This document shows, one piece after another, positions 51,943-64,000 of a stretch of DNA of 64,000 nt. Made by a program: the position numbers and the translations under genes. Below the pieces are notes generated by a model. The model had not been told where the DNA came from. It worked only from the letters and a program-made list of their open reading frames with translations, and did not search any database. How positions within the stretch are numbered: position 1 is the first letter of the stretch; each line of letters begins with the position of its first letter. Source of the DNA: Heterobilharzia americana (taxonomy: Eukaryota > Platyhelminthes > Trematoda > Strigeidida > Schistosomatidae); assembly GCA_944470555.2 (NCBI GenBank), contig OX104127.1, positions 118,758,741 to 118,822,740 of the forward strand, in the 5' to 3' direction.

Positions 51943-52329
51943 AACATATGACATGGTCTCATATGGACAAGTGACAATACAGACGATGGTATCGTTTCAA
52001 GAACGATAAACCCATTGAGAATTCAGATATCCTTATTTCTCATGTAAAACAGATTTATAAATTTCAGATAAGATACCATTTTCCATAATAATTACGTTGT
52101 CCTTCATACAGTCGATTCTGACTGGTCACTGCAGACTTGAACGTGATCTGCCGTCCCAACAATTTCCAACATCAGTTGGAAAGTCCTTATCTGCAGGAAT
52201 TTCGGGAGAAATAATACAAAACCTAGAGCAAATCATGCCTAGTATTTTTAACTGGAGATCTGGATACGGTTTTGCAGATAACAGTTTCATCATTACCAGA
52301 AGAAACAACCTAGTAGAAAAATAAGCAAG

Positions 52330-54530
52330 TGTCTTTTCAAAGAATTTAAATTACGAATGAAAAGGATCTGCATTGTTTTACCGATTGGCTTGTTTCTAGG
52401 TAGCTATTTACAGATTCCACTTCTCAGCAAACTTATAAATTGGCCTGAATTCATAGAGACCATCTCACACACCGAATCCTAAGTTACAACAGTAAAAATC
52501 CCGTATCACTGATGTTTAGTCCGTTAGCGCAACTATTCGTTCTAATGGATCCGCGATGGGAGATAATGCATTCAATTCATGTATACAATAGGTCCAGTTC
52601 CCGTTACTAGTAATTCGATTAACAACGACACGCATTGTAAAGACCAGAGCACGAATAATGTGAGCGATGTATTTCACGCGCATCTTGATCAGCAAACCGA
52701 AAACCAAAAGAAGCGCGAAGTGTACAAAGCTTGAAGAAAGTGTGTGGAATGTTCTCAGGCATTCTCGAAGTGGGCAAACATCTCAACAATGTAAAATGCC
52801 TAGAAATTGAATGATATGTTCGAAGGAATAAATTGAGGTTACTACAGATGCATGATTTTGTATGGAAATGCTGTTCGAAATGGCAAGAAATGCCCTATAG
52901 TACTTTCACCTGATGAGGAGTAACATCAGAACATTTAGTGATTTCTTTTAAAAGATGACTGGAAATTATCGTTCCTTTTGTGCAAAGATATCAGTCAGGT
53001 ATATTCTCAAAAACAACATATTTTTCAAAAATGTAACAAACAGGTTTTCTTATCAAACTTAGAGAATGATTCAAACCTTTTAGGTGAGTACCACTCACAA
53101 AACATCTCACTGTTACAAGAGAAAATGCAAAACAAGTTAAATTGAATTTGTTCAAAGCTACCTAGTATAAATTGTGCACTTTAGCTAACTAGAACACTCT
53201 AGAACAAGGACCCGCAACTAGATGATATCACATCTCTTTCTTTACCTCGATGAATTTATCAAGCTGTAGATATGAAGATGTTAGACCAAAGAAATTCCTA
53301 GAATATACATGGTGGAGAAATCCCCATACATCCTATAAAGCAAACCTCTCGACTCACATGAAATTTGCACAACTTTTCCCCTTCTTCTGACAGTCAATGT
53401 AATTTAGCTTCTGACTTCAAATGTTTGCTAAATCAACCAAAAACTATTTACAGATAACTTTCCCCTCTGCCTAAATCACACCTTTTTCTACTTAGGCTTA
53501 AGTAATTGCCACTAAAGGGTTTTTATTCGATAAAACAGGAGACACTTCTCTTATTAGCTGTTGTTCACTTAGACCAGTTACGATCTGTTTCACTCTACAT
53601 CACACTTTGTATTATTCTTATGCAGTCCCTCCCCATCCCCATCCCCACCCCATTTTGCAACTTCATTTCTCTGATTACCATCTTTCTGAATAAAATTAAA
53701 TCCATAATTGGCATTAACTAAGTCATCTCTACTTAACTGACATTCTGATATTAACTGTAATTTCTGTATATCAGTGTAGAGTCGTTGATATAAAACTTAC
53801 TCTTCGTTTAATTCGCCCAGTTCACTTAATTATCAAACCGGTTTTCCATCAGGTTTCTACCTTTCTATTGCTTGCTTTTAATCAAAAATAAACTTTCATA
53901 CTTATTTAGATTTACAGTATGATTAAATAGAGAGAAATAAAAACGATCAGTTTTACAGGAGGTAAACATCATACCTTACTATAAACAGAATAATCAAATT
54001 ACAATTGAAATCCAGGAAATGTATACAAAATCAAGGCGTATCCATGTGTTTGTCTGACTGACTGTTAGCATTTCATTATCTCGCTATGCATATGATTAGT
54101 CTTCTCGCTTGTATTTATACGTGTTCATCTTTTATGCATAAAAAGAACTGAAAGGCTTAACTGAATAATATATGAATTGCTTCGATATCACATTGTAGAG
54201 ATCGTAATTAGTGACCAACTTTATACTTTAGTATTCAAATAAACATCTAGTAGTAAATTTAAATTTCGATGCAACGGTGTCATTTTCGAAAGATGTACAT
54301 CAGTATTTTTACTGAATAAAAACTATTTAAGGTTAAGTAAAAAGTTGTAGTATATGTTCTGAAATAAGTATCATACCATCTGTCTCAGTGAATCGGGATG
54401 ATTATTCGCCTGGCCTGGTGGCCACAATGCCAAATGTGATCGATAGAATTCGACCAATACATAGGACTAGACAACATGAAGTTGGTTAGCCTCAAGTGAC
54501 AAATCAATGTACTTAATCTAATCCTACAGC
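52330..54530. other. Right-arm stretch mirroring 20,740-22,930, no recognised gene
   Basis: Same AT-rich sequence with scattered single-base differences from the left arm. Nothing recognised. Confidence 0.4.
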
Positions 54531-54537
54531 AGGTCAC

Positions 54538-54765
54538 TCACAGCCCAATTAACTCAGCAGTAATATCTGTAATTTCAGTACCCGGTGACGAGGGTTCGAA
54601 TCTCAGGTGGGACATCAGTTCCATTGAGGCTGCAGATACGCTTTCCTGATGAGTGCCAACAAGCACGAAATGCAGGTTCACGGCTTTCAACTGATTGCTT
54701 CTGTCCAGCCAATAGGAGGAACAATCTATGAGAAAATAAACATAGAGGAAGTCAGAAAACGAATA
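54538..54765 (+). repeat. tRNA-derived SINE-like repeat (right arm)
   Basis: Mirror of 20,500-20,724. A-box-like sequence at 54,550-54,560 and B box at 54,593-54,604. Confidence 0.45.
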
Positions 54766-55296
54766 AGTGCTAGGTGACAAAGTTTGAAAATACCAGGATT
54801 TGAGTGGTGATACTCACTATGACAATGGAAAATCTACTGAGCGCATACAACACTTTATTTTATAAACATTAGCCTTTGGAATACACATAGTGAGGGATTC
54901 AGTTGATTGTAGACTCACAAAACAATAGGAATTCAGTGAAGAGTTACTGTTCTCAGCGATTCATTTTAAAGCTGTACAATCTTATATTACTATGGTTGGC
55001 AACATAAAAAGAATGTTTCGAAAAGTGTGTTAAAAAGATTCACTTGTGATTAAAGAACTGATATTTCAAAAAATGAATTTTCCCATTTAGAAATTAAGAT
55101 TTATCGGAAGCCAAAACAAGATTAAGTAGCTGGGTTCCAGGGTGTAACACCTTTAAAAGAATTGAGTGCAGTTGAACAATCAAAATTAGACTGGAAAAGG
55201 GTAGAAGGATATGTCATATGAAGAGAAGACGTAATGAGGTAGTAAAGGCAAGGAAAAACACTTCCCAAAGATAAAATCTTCACACAGGTTAAGTTC

Positions 55297-55626
55297 ATTG
55301 TAAGTACAGTGACAGGACAAACTTTCTTTACAAGCAGAGTTCAGACTTTAAAGTATATAAATCCCTGTGGCTTCCATAATTTGAAAACATTTTATTCGCA
55401 CAGCCTTCATGAGATTTTCACGAGCTCTGTACATCACACCAAACTCTGATTGTAGGTGCACCTGGTGTCCAGAATCAATCAAATGTCCTAAAATTGAACT
55501 GTGAGAAGATATTCTTTCTCCCCTGAGAAACCAACATGTTATTTCTCCGACGATGCGTTCAGAAAGCAGAAGTTGAGTATGTCGACATACCTCGCTCATT
55601 AAGAGCAGGTGAATTGATAGGTACGT
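55297..55626 (-). pseudogene. Penelope-like element C-terminal remnant (right arm)
   Basis: Mirror of 19,636-19,965. The first ATG of the left copy is changed here, and the remaining 83 codons are the same. Confidence 0.55.
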
Positions 55627-56321
55627 GTTGAGGAGGCCAACAGCTGTAGCTTATCTTTCGTGCACAGTCGGAAAATTGGTTGCGTGGAGAAAACGAGTCG
55701 AAATCTAGGTGTAAATAAGGTTTTTCACAATGAACGGAATAAACGATTTTGTAATATTTTCATCACCGTCTCCACTGAATTCCGTATAACTTTATTGCCA
55801 CTCACTACTTACATATTATCAATTACTCCTTGCTTCTTTACGTGACCCTAATAACAATTCATTCATAAAATATTTTGCTTTTACTGAACTCGTTATTCAA
55901 ACTTAATTATCTTGACTTAGTTTCTATGATATTTTGGGCAATACCCAGTGATCTCAACAACCCCACATTCTCATGACATGAGGATTTAAGTTTTCTTGTT
56001 ACTGTGCCATTTCATGACTTTTCAATATTCGTAAACATCTTGATCATTTGAAGATGAGAATCATATTTTTCTGCTCATATATGTATCACTTTGTTGCCAT
56101 ACCTAACAAACTTCTTTCACACATGAAACACTTCGTACATTCGCACCAAAATACTGTATATAAATGCGATTGTACAGATAAGGGAATAAATTCGCCAAAT
56201 AGTCTCTCCGCTGAGCCGTTCGCTCTCGTTTTTTTAATATGTCTTTGTGGGGATTTTTCGAAGATTTTAAGAAAAGCAGCTTAGCGACAAAAACTACGAA
56301 TCTCTTATGGTAGCCAAATGC

Positions 56322-57162
56322 CTCCACCATAGGTACGTGTCAAGGCGTCAACGTGAAGAAGTTGTAAACGATGCAGTTAAGTGGTGTGTTTGCGCTGCTG
56401 GCCATAAAAACCGGAGGTGGTGTGTGCACCGGTGATTATTGGTCGAGCCTAGTTACGCAACGGCGGCGAGCCTCGATGTGGCCCCTCTAGATATCAACCT
56501 ACTCACCATCAGAGTTGACTTGGCGGTAAACGCAGTCGATGAGATTCACATGCCTAGGTCAGTGATGTGGGTCTCTGAAGCAGGGACGGCCTAGCTAACT
56601 GCCAGGATTCCACCAAATGTACTGGGAACAGTGGAACTGAAAGGCAAGGGAATCCAGCTTCCTGATTCCGGTAGTCACCTTTGCTGTAGCGGTCCTTAGA
56701 GAATGCGTGGTTTTGTCTAGCGAATGTGGGTGGTATTCGGTCCGCAATGCTGAGTGTTGTTCGCCCTAGCCTCGGTTTTATGTGTAGTCTAGGAGGAGGC
56801 GAGGCATGTGAAATTTTGGTAGGAGAGAGATAGTCTCTCCAGAAAGTGAGCTGCATCTCTTCCCCAAGACTGTAAAGCCTTGTGAAGTGCGTCTGACACA
56901 AGTCTGCCCACAGAGAGGCGAGTACGATCAAACGATCCGACTACCCGGCAAATGTGGATGCGTTGAAACCTAACAGTTGGGAGGGTTCTGGTACTTCACT
57001 GATCAGTTTCCAGGGGGTGTTAACAGTGCTCTTGCAGGAGTGTTTGTTTTTATGTGGATACGTTGCCACTATGTTTATTGCTCGGTGAGGGGACTGATCC
57101 CCCCAGGTCTTGGATAATGACATCTAAGCAGACGACGTCCAGCCATGAGCTGGAAGGGGATA
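56322..57162. other. GC-richer unidentified block (right arm)
   Basis: Mirror of 18,100-18,940. The interrupted 189-codon frame lies on the minus strand at 56,554-57,123 with the same single stop and the same residues, so it was interrupted before duplication. Confidence 0.35.
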
Positions 57163-57518
57163 CGAAAACTGGAGCAAAACTCTCTTAATCTTCTTCTCAC
57201 TTAAATAATAGAAGTATACTGCTGATGTCACATTATCCCCTCTGAAATCGACGCTTCCAGCTTCCCGATAACGCTACATTAAGAGGGTTTTTTGAGGCTA
57301 CAGCCATGTACCTTCATTGTTTATCTTATAAGTGAACAACGAAAGACAAAGGTAGTAAATGTGTTAACATTTTCATAGTAGTTATAGTTTTTAACTGTTT
57401 GAATGAACCTAAGATGATCTGTCTTCTTCCGTTGTGGTTATCAATTGTCTTAGTACTATGGAACTCGAAGAAATCTGTGTTCCAACACAAAAGTAAGAAA
57501 ATACATGGGATTCATATG

Positions 57519-57524
57519 TTTATT
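57519..57524 (-). promoter_or_regulatory. Polyadenylation signal (AATAAA on minus strand)
   Basis: Mirror of 17,738-17,743, 55 bases beyond the stop of the right-arm FAM210-like gene. Confidence 0.5.
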
Positions 57525-57578
57525 TTTTCCAGTAACAAATTTTACATTGAAGGATATATTCGAAAGTTTGAGAATTAA

Positions 57579-58007
57579 TCAACACAGAAATCTGGAAACC
57601 ACAACTGCCAGATATATCTTCGCAGGGATAGTAAAAGGTGATAGTAATTTGCGAATGACGTAGCTCTCTGCTCCACTGATAAGGATCCGGTTAGGATCTG
57701 TTCGTGAAGAAAGGAGCCACGGTAGTCGACGAAGTCTTCGTGCTGACCAATTTAATCCTCTAAGTAATACGGACAATGACGAAACCATAAGCATACTTTG
57801 AGTAAATACTTGAATGCTTACAGGGGTAAGTAAGGTGAGATACTTCAGTGGCTGCTTTTTATAACATATCACCCAGAATCCAACCAACAATCCAACACCA
57901 AGAGATTCATGTGCTAGTACTGCAACAGTTAAACGTGAATATGACCACTGTTTTGTATCGATGTTGAACTTATCGAAAAGTTTTCTAGCCGTATAGTCAA
58001 TAGTCAT
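57579..58007 (-). CDS. FAM210/DUF1279-like small membrane protein (right-arm copy)
   Basis: 142 residues, identical to 17,255-17,683 in protein, with the same acceptor site and in-frame stop before the ATG and the same polyadenylation hexamer. Two intact copies in inverted orientation about 40 kb apart imply that both could be expressed. Upstream (58,030-59,060) is the mirror of the unrecognised left stretch, so if essential 5' exons exist they would have to lie there or be missing from both copies. Confidence 0.55.
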   Translation of the reverse strand: MTIDYTARKLFDKFNIDTKQWSYSRLTVAVLAHESLGVGLLVGFWVICYKKQPLKYLTLLTPVSIQVFTQSMLMVSSLSVLLRGLNWSARRLRRLPWLLSSRTDPNRILISGAESYVIRKLLSPFTIPAKIYLAVVVSRFLC

Positions 58008-59096
58008 CTACACCAAAATATCTGCAACAAGAAATGAATTGACTAATGAATCAAGTACCATTTCGAAAAACAAACCAATAAATAAAGTGTAGACGGATAT
58101 TACTGACCTGAAAAACTATGAATCAAAGTAAGCAAATATGTATGTTTTTCAAACTACTTAACAATGATGACTTAATCACAGACCCAGATTTAATATTTTA
58201 ATACTTCTTAAAATGCATTAAGAGATACTCGCATTCTAATGAAGTCTACACTGTTTCTCATCAACAAAAACTGTAAACACATATAAAAGAACTGACAACA
58301 TAAGCCTTCAGAGACTTATTGTCCCGCTCATCTTTCCCCACAATGAACTGACTAGTTAATTCCCACTGTAATCTACCTTCGTGGGAACATGAAAGGATCA
58401 CTAGATGGTTAGGACTTCAGTACTTGATTCCTAAATGCCCAGCTATGATCAAAATATATCAACCAAGTCTGTAGTATGGATGCTAATCTGAATGACATGA
58501 CACTGAATTTCGGTATTCGATGTTATGAGTCAATCGGCAAAATATCCTAGAGCTAGGTTCACACTTATTACAGCCGACAAAACTCAACTAAATGATACTT
58601 TATTTATTATGGAAAACATTGTGTACACTTAAAAATGTACACTTCAGTCGACTCTGACAGATATCCAGATTATTCATTGTAGTTAACTGGTTTTCTACTA
58701 CCTTATAAAGAAAATATTATGTAGGGATCAATGAATCGATATGGGAAGCAGTATAGAAATCAACCCAGTAACCTCGTGGATGTTCGTGCAGCAGGCAACG
58801 AAGCGCTTCTATTGTTTAGGGACTAATAGTACTACGTGGCTGCATAAACCTACGAAGGTGAAGTGCCAGTAAGACGTCACCCCTTTCTCACAGTGTGACA
58901 GCAGGAATAGATCCAGTTGATCTAGGCGTTTCCCCCTACGGAAGAACGGAAAGGCCAGCCACCCACTTATTACTTACCCTTCTAACACCCTCAACCATGT
59001 CAGTACCCCTTTGTAGGTATGGACTGGCTGACTGAATTTAGTACCCTGATCAAGGTCTGACGTATCTAGGATACAGTGTCATGAGTACATTCTAGC

Positions 59097-59922
59097 CAAG
59101 GCATCACTCAACCACTTTTGGCATGGTTTACAGCATACCTAGAGAAAAGATTCTGTACTAACGTAAACGAAATTCGACCAACCTGGAGGAGTGCAAGAAC
59201 AGAAGTTTCTCAAGGAGTGATCCTTGGGTCACTCCTATTTTTACTATCCATAAATGACTCTTCCATTAAAATTTCCTCGTCCATCCTCCTTTCTTCAGAT
59301 GATATCAAAATATGGAGGATAATAGGTAAGGGAATCCTAGGATACTGCAAAACGACCTGTTTCAGCTGGAGTCCTGGTCAGCTGTAAACGGTTTAAGCTT
59401 TAACCTAGGTTAGAGAGAAATGCAAGTTGATGTCTTTGCACACCAGCGGCAATGAAAACCAGCTACACTATTATCAAGTGTGCAGTCACCAAGGTATCCA
59501 CACAGAAGGACCTAGGACTAAACTTTCCGCACACACACTGAATACTACCGACAATTATTAGGGAATGGCAACAAAGGCGAACGCCATCATGCACTTCCTT
59601 AGAAGACAGCTTGGATCGTTAAACCTAGAATTATTCCCTATGGTATTTAAATCATATGTTAGACCATACATAGAGGTGTTCAATGTGATAGCCAGATGAC
59701 TTAATATTGAGTTATCTTTAACAAATTGCTCAGGAAGTAACACCAAGCTTGTAATTCCCGCACATTTGCACACAATACACTAGTGGTTAGAGCGGCACAA
59801 ATCAAACTTCAAACTTCGTGTTGCAGAATTAGCAAACTGCGGTCCCTTGGGCTCTACGTCTGTCCTGTTGGAAGACGTTCTGAGTTTGGAATGGTCACAA
59901 TTATCTTCCCGGTTCTGAAAAA
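59097..59922 (+). pseudogene. CR1-like RT fragment of a third family (right arm)
   Basis: Mirror of 15,340-16,165. The frame at 59,118-59,387 carries AWFTAYLEKRF, EVSQGVILGSLLFLLSIND and SSDD, then shifts. Its last 90 bases differ from the left arm at about 7 positions, far more than the inner arms do. Confidence 0.68.
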
Positions 59923-59925
59923 CCT

Positions 59926-61970
59926 GAAAAGATAGAGATACGATAAATTAATTAATCTGGTCTCAAGTTGGTGTTACTGCATCTGATCTGGGGAAAGCTT
60001 CTCGAGTACAGTCCATCGGTACCGTAGGACTCGAGGTGTGCTTCTAACCTCCTTTTAAAGGTATCAGGGGATGGGGCTGTAACAATTGCTGAAAGAAGGG
60101 GATTCCACAGTTTTCAGACTCTGACTGCAAATGAGTTAGCACGGATCTTCGTACGTCCTCTCTCATGCTCTGTTCTTAACGGGTGACCCCTCAAATTGCG
60201 TTTCCGACTAAAGCTTAGAAGGGATCTGTTGGGATGGAGGGAATTATAGGCGATGTGGTACATCATGATCATATCCCCTCTGATCCTCCGGTGTTGTACT
60301 AGGTGCAGCTGAGGAGCAACTAAGCGGTCTGGGTACGGTTTGTGCCGTAACCCAATCACTTTCTTTGTAGCTCTTCTCTGTACCCGTTCTAGGATGGCAG
60401 TGTCCTTTTCCAAGTATGGGGACATTACAAGCGAATTTTTTCCAAATGAGGACGAATGTACAGAGCATACACTTTGGTGAAAAGAGGAGTAAGACAGCCT
60501 AAAGTTCGCGAGAGAAACCCCAGGGTTCCATAAGCCTTACTGGCTGCAAAGGGACAATGAACCGAGGTTCCTAGTGTATCATTTAGTGTAACTCCCAGAT
60601 CTTGCTCCATGTTAGAGTGACAGATATTTGTTTCACCTAGAGAGTACGAACTGGGACTGCCCTTATGTTTGTCAACTATCATAATTCGACACTTCTCCGG
60701 GTCGAGAGGAAGCAGGTTTTCTGTAGTCCAATTAAGGATTTTCGTAAGGTCCTCCTCCTCCTCCTCCTCCCTCCAAATCTCCAGATCATCGGCATATAAT
60801 GGTGAATGTGAATTAAGGACCCCTGGTAGATCACTGATGGGAGCAAGAAACAGTAGTGGTCCCAGTATGGAACCTTAAGGCATCAGGAACCAATTAGACA
60901 CAGTGGAGCCGACTCTAACTGACTGCATCCTGGTGCACAGATGATCCCTAAGCCAGATTAATAATTTTCCCTGTGCACCAATGAGCTGGAGTTTCTTACA
61001 AAGGATATCATGATTTACCCTGTCAAAGGCCTTAGAAAAGTCAGGTAAACCAATGTGTATAGGCTTTTTCTTCTCGACAGAGAGTGTCCAGCTATTTCAA
61101 GCTATCAACAAGTTGGTGTTACATGACCTTCCTGGTAGAAAGCCATGCTGACAGTCGTTTAGGATTGATTTCTGAAGTAAGTGACCATGAAGTGAGTCAT
61201 TTATGACTCTCTCCATGGCCTTCGCAACTGAAGAGATCAGGGAGATTTGTCTGTAGTTGGAGGCGAGTAGTTTGTTTCCACCTTTATAAATTGGGACGAC
61301 AGCCACCCGTTTCCAATCAGAGGGTAACCTGCCTTCCAGAAACGAGCAATTGAAGAGGCTTGCTAGTGGGGCACACAGAACTCCAGCACACTCCTTGAGT
61401 GCTGTTGGGTGAATCCCATCGATTCCTGGAGACTTATTCGGGTTCAGTTTCTTTAATATTTCCATAATTACAGAGGGTTTGAACTCTATATGATTTAGTG
61501 CCTCTGTGATACAGGTGTCCGACAGAGGCGGGGTTTTGTCTCCCAAATGACAGTTGTTTTGGAACTCATGGGCTAGTAGGTTTGCAACTTCGGAGTTGGA
61601 ACAGAGAATCTCCAAACTAATGGGGTCTTGTAAACTTGGTGAATAATAACCTTAACTCAGGTAGCTTGGAGCATAGGCCTCGTACACTGCTGAAGGTACA
61701 GCGAATAAGTGTATGATGGTCGGAGATCCAAGCAACCGGTTGAGTTAAGCATGAGTTGAATTAGGGGTGAGTTGCCAGCCGTTAAATGGCCGGCTCTGAC
61801 AGGTTTTTTGTTTGGGCGGTGGAACCAAGGGCTACTGTATCCACTGATCTCTTTGACTGAGAACTGGTGCAAAGTTCTTCTATCTTGGACAAGGTCGATA
61901 AATACTCTTGCTCATCGTCCAGCTGTTCTACCGTTAGGTGTGCTTTGGTCAACGGTAAGCGCTTGGGTTA
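59926..61970 (-). mobile_element. CR1-type non-LTR retrotransposon, copy 3 (rearranged)
   Basis: Same family as copies 1 and 2. Its RT portion (59,926-61,640) shares their stop after LLIA and their frameshift near IRPHLE, and it shares the GAG tract and the TAA in GVPQGS with copy 2. At about 61,645 it jumps over roughly 1,020 bases present in copy 1 (between copy-1 positions near 1,757 and 2,779). The part beyond the junction (61,645-61,970) is noticeably more divergent, so it may come from another CR1 copy. It ends near 61,970. Confidence 0.82.
60051..61615 (-). pseudogene. CR1 copy 3 ORF2 remnant (reverse transcriptase)
   Basis: Fingers at 61,097-61,615 (SPGIDGIHPTALKECAG, RQISLISSVAKAMERV), then a palm without a long frame because of the TAA in GVPQGS and the GAG tract, and C-terminal parts at 60,425-60,682 and 60,051-60,425. 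The finger region differs from copies 1 and 2 at about nine residues, while those two are identical to each other. Confidence 0.8.
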
Positions 61971-62093
61971 ACGGAGTAGAAGAAGCTTACGCGTAACTGG
62001 CTTCCGCATCTACATTTCGTGGAACATTACCCCTTGACGTTGTTAACCTGCGTAAAAGTAAAGAAAGAGGAAAATAATTATTGTTTTCTCTTT

Positions 62094-62490
62094 GGGTTCC
62101 TAGTGGAACATAGGGCTTCAGTAGCACATCTCCATTTCACTCCCTTCTCTACAGTCTTTTTAACCTGACCCCATGACTACCCAGAAGCCCTTATTTCTTC
62201 CTCACATGATCTCTTTCATGTCACCCTCAGACACCCAACTCATCGTTTCCCATCTAGGTTCCACTTCAGTGCCAGGTGCCCAGTGTCCCCGAATGGTCTT
62301 CTTAGTGTATGCCCAATCCATCTCCATTTCCTTCTGCATATTTGTTGGGCAACAGGTCCTTGGTTGGTTCGTTCCCAGAGTGAGATCCTTGTTGCTCATT
62401 CTTTCTCACCATCTAAGCTTCAGCAAGGAGCGTAGGCGGTTAGAATGTGAAAATTCGGTCAGTTCTGTCCACATTTCAGACACACGCAAA
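62094..62490 (-). mobile_element. RTE-type element, 3' end piece
   Basis: The minus strand matches the last ~400 bases of the RTE element at 43,700-44,115: AACGAACCAACCAAG, GAGATGGATTGGGCATACAC, GAGGGTGACATG and the end GAAGCCCTATGTTCCA. The stretch after the end is A/T-rich (AATAATTATTTTC). It carries only the tail of the ORF and is decayed. Confidence 0.75.
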
Positions 62491-62539
62491 GTCCGTGTCC
62501 AGTTGGCATTTAAACGACTCAAAAGAAGTAGCCTGGATC

Positions 62540-64000
62540 ATATCTTCAGAAAGAGGAAACAAGACAAGGAATGAATCTCGACGGACACATGGAAGCTGAT
62601 AGAGGAGAGAAAGATGGTGAAGCAGAGGATGCACCAGTGCGAGGATGAACAACGAAAAGAAGAAGTGAATGCAACTTATAAAACACTGGACAAAGAAGTG
62701 AAGAAGAATGCACGGAAAGACAAAAACACTTCTACGACACATTGGCAAGTGAAGCAGAACAGGCTGCTGGTGGGAGAGTCCTTACAACATTGTATCAAAT
62801 AACCAGGTCACTATCTGGGAAGAAAAGGGATCAACACACATGAAACCAATGAAAGATAGTGAAGGGAAGCTATTTACAAAAGAGGAAAAACAAAGGAAAC
62901 AATGGGCTGACCACTTCCAAAAACTCTTGAATCGACCACCACTACCACCACCTGCATCTCGTCCAGAAATACCACCAGCAGCCCAGCCACAGAACTACCG
63001 GTGAACATAGGCCCTCCGACAAAAGCAGAAGTCCTGAATGCCATAAAACTGCTGAAATCCGGCAAAGTGGCAGGACCAAGTGGAATCCAACCAAAAGCAC
63101 TGAGAGCAGACGCAGGGACAACAGCGAACATGCTCACACCACTATTGCAGAAGGTTTGGAAGGAAGGAAAGATACCTGCAGATTGGGAGAAGGGCTACCT
63201 TGTCAAACTCTCAAAGGGAAACATAAGCTTTTGTAAGAACTGGTGCGGAATCATGCTCCTGTCCACCCAAAGCAAAATATTAAGCCGCATCATCTCGGAG
63301 AGACTAAAGGATGCACTGAATTCAAAACTACGACCGGAACAGTCTGGCTGGCTTCAGGAAGTACAAATCATGTGCGTATCAAATTGCAACGCTTCGCATC
63401 ATCATAGAACAGAGAACAGAATGGTAGTCAACCCTCTGCCTCAGCTTCATCGACCTTGAAAGGGCTTTTGACAGCGTCGACCGAGAAGTAATTTGGCAAT
63501 TTCTGCAACACTACGGAGTGCCATAAATCTTTATCAACTTCACTCATCAGCTACATGATGACGCCACTTGCCAAGTGATCCACAATGGAAAGCTCAGTGA
63601 TGCTTTTCAAGTGAAGACAGGAGTAAGACAAGGCTGCCGCCTACTATCACTCACAATCTTCCTGATTGTAGTGGACTGGATCATGCAACAAACTGTGAGG
63701 AGCGAGAAAATGGGAATACACTGCCTGGACAGAGGAAAAGAGCCTAGAAGATTTGGATTTTGCAGATCATTTATGTCTAATATCGCACAAACCCGAAGAT
63801 CTACAGACGAAAAATAACAATTTGACAGAAGAGGCAGGGCAGCGAAAATGGGACTTCAAGTGAACGTAGAGAAGACAGACGTGATGAAGATATCCAACCA
63901 ACAACAGCATGAACAACAAGCACCAGTCACCATTAACGGGAGAAATCTAAAAGAAGTTTTCTCTTTCACCTACACCTACTTGGGCAGCATCGTTTCAACT
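62540..64000 (+). mobile_element. RTE-type element, body piece running off the window
   Basis: The plus-strand copy corresponds to 42,040-43,530 of the RTE element, 5'-truncated at about 62,540 and continuing past 64,000. It contains KVAGPSGIQPKAL (63,001-63,459 frame), ERAFDSVDREV near 63,455-63,490, KTGVRQGCRLLSL and LIVVDWIMQQT. The catalytic box reads FADH instead of FADD near 63,758, and stops and frameshifts are present, so it is inactive. Confidence 0.82.

Overview
This window looks like animal nuclear DNA, most likely from a schistosome or a related trematode. It is AT-rich, has long tracts without genes, has no operons or ribosome binding sites, and mixes CR1-type and RTE-type non-LTR retrotransposons, Penelope-like element (PLE) debris, a Merlin-type DNA transposase relic and tRNA-derived SINEs. 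That mixture is typical of Schistosoma. The species call is inference, because no single-copy marker was recognised.

The dominant structure is a giant imperfect palindrome. A left arm at about 15,330-32,422 is repeated in reverse at about 38,804-59,925, around a 6.4 kb unrelated spacer (32,423-38,803). Positions pair as x with 75,262-x (15.3-26.25 kb), 76,236-x (27.23-30.38 kb) and 71,227-x (31.5-32.42 kb). The arms are near-identical over most of their length but have private differences. The left arm has a 342 bp insertion at its outer edge and a ~976 bp insertion at 26,258-27,233. The right arm has a 3.2 kb RTE element sandwiched between >1.1 kb direct repeats, and an ATG microsatellite of 209 units where the other copies have four. 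Each arm carries the same two plausible host genes: an intronless seven-helix receptor (24,867-25,820 minus; 49,443-50,396 plus) and a small FAM210/DUF1279-like membrane protein (17,255-17,683 plus; 57,579-58,007 minus). Their predicted proteins are identical between arms.

Outside the arms, 1-15 kb holds two near-identical CR1 copies in inverted orientation (1-3,770 minus; 10,800-14,976 plus) flanking a different CR1-like element (4,121-10,795) with a zinc-finger-like ORF1 start. A third CR1 copy (59,926-61,970 minus) lies at the outer end of the right arm. The copies share disabling mutations and show mosaic sequence, suggesting segmental duplication and gene conversion. The right edge (62,094-64,000) holds two oppositely oriented RTE pieces, possibly one element inverted during insertion.

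The spacer holds a decayed PLE reverse transcriptase ending almost at the left inner breakpoint, a (TA)n tract and two weak candidate exons. I see no prokaryotic system, CRISPR array or intact mobile element. The unusual biology here is the palindrome itself, with duplicated genes, arm-to-arm conversion and repeat-driven rearrangement. An assembly origin (two haplotypes joined head to head) cannot be excluded from sequence alone.
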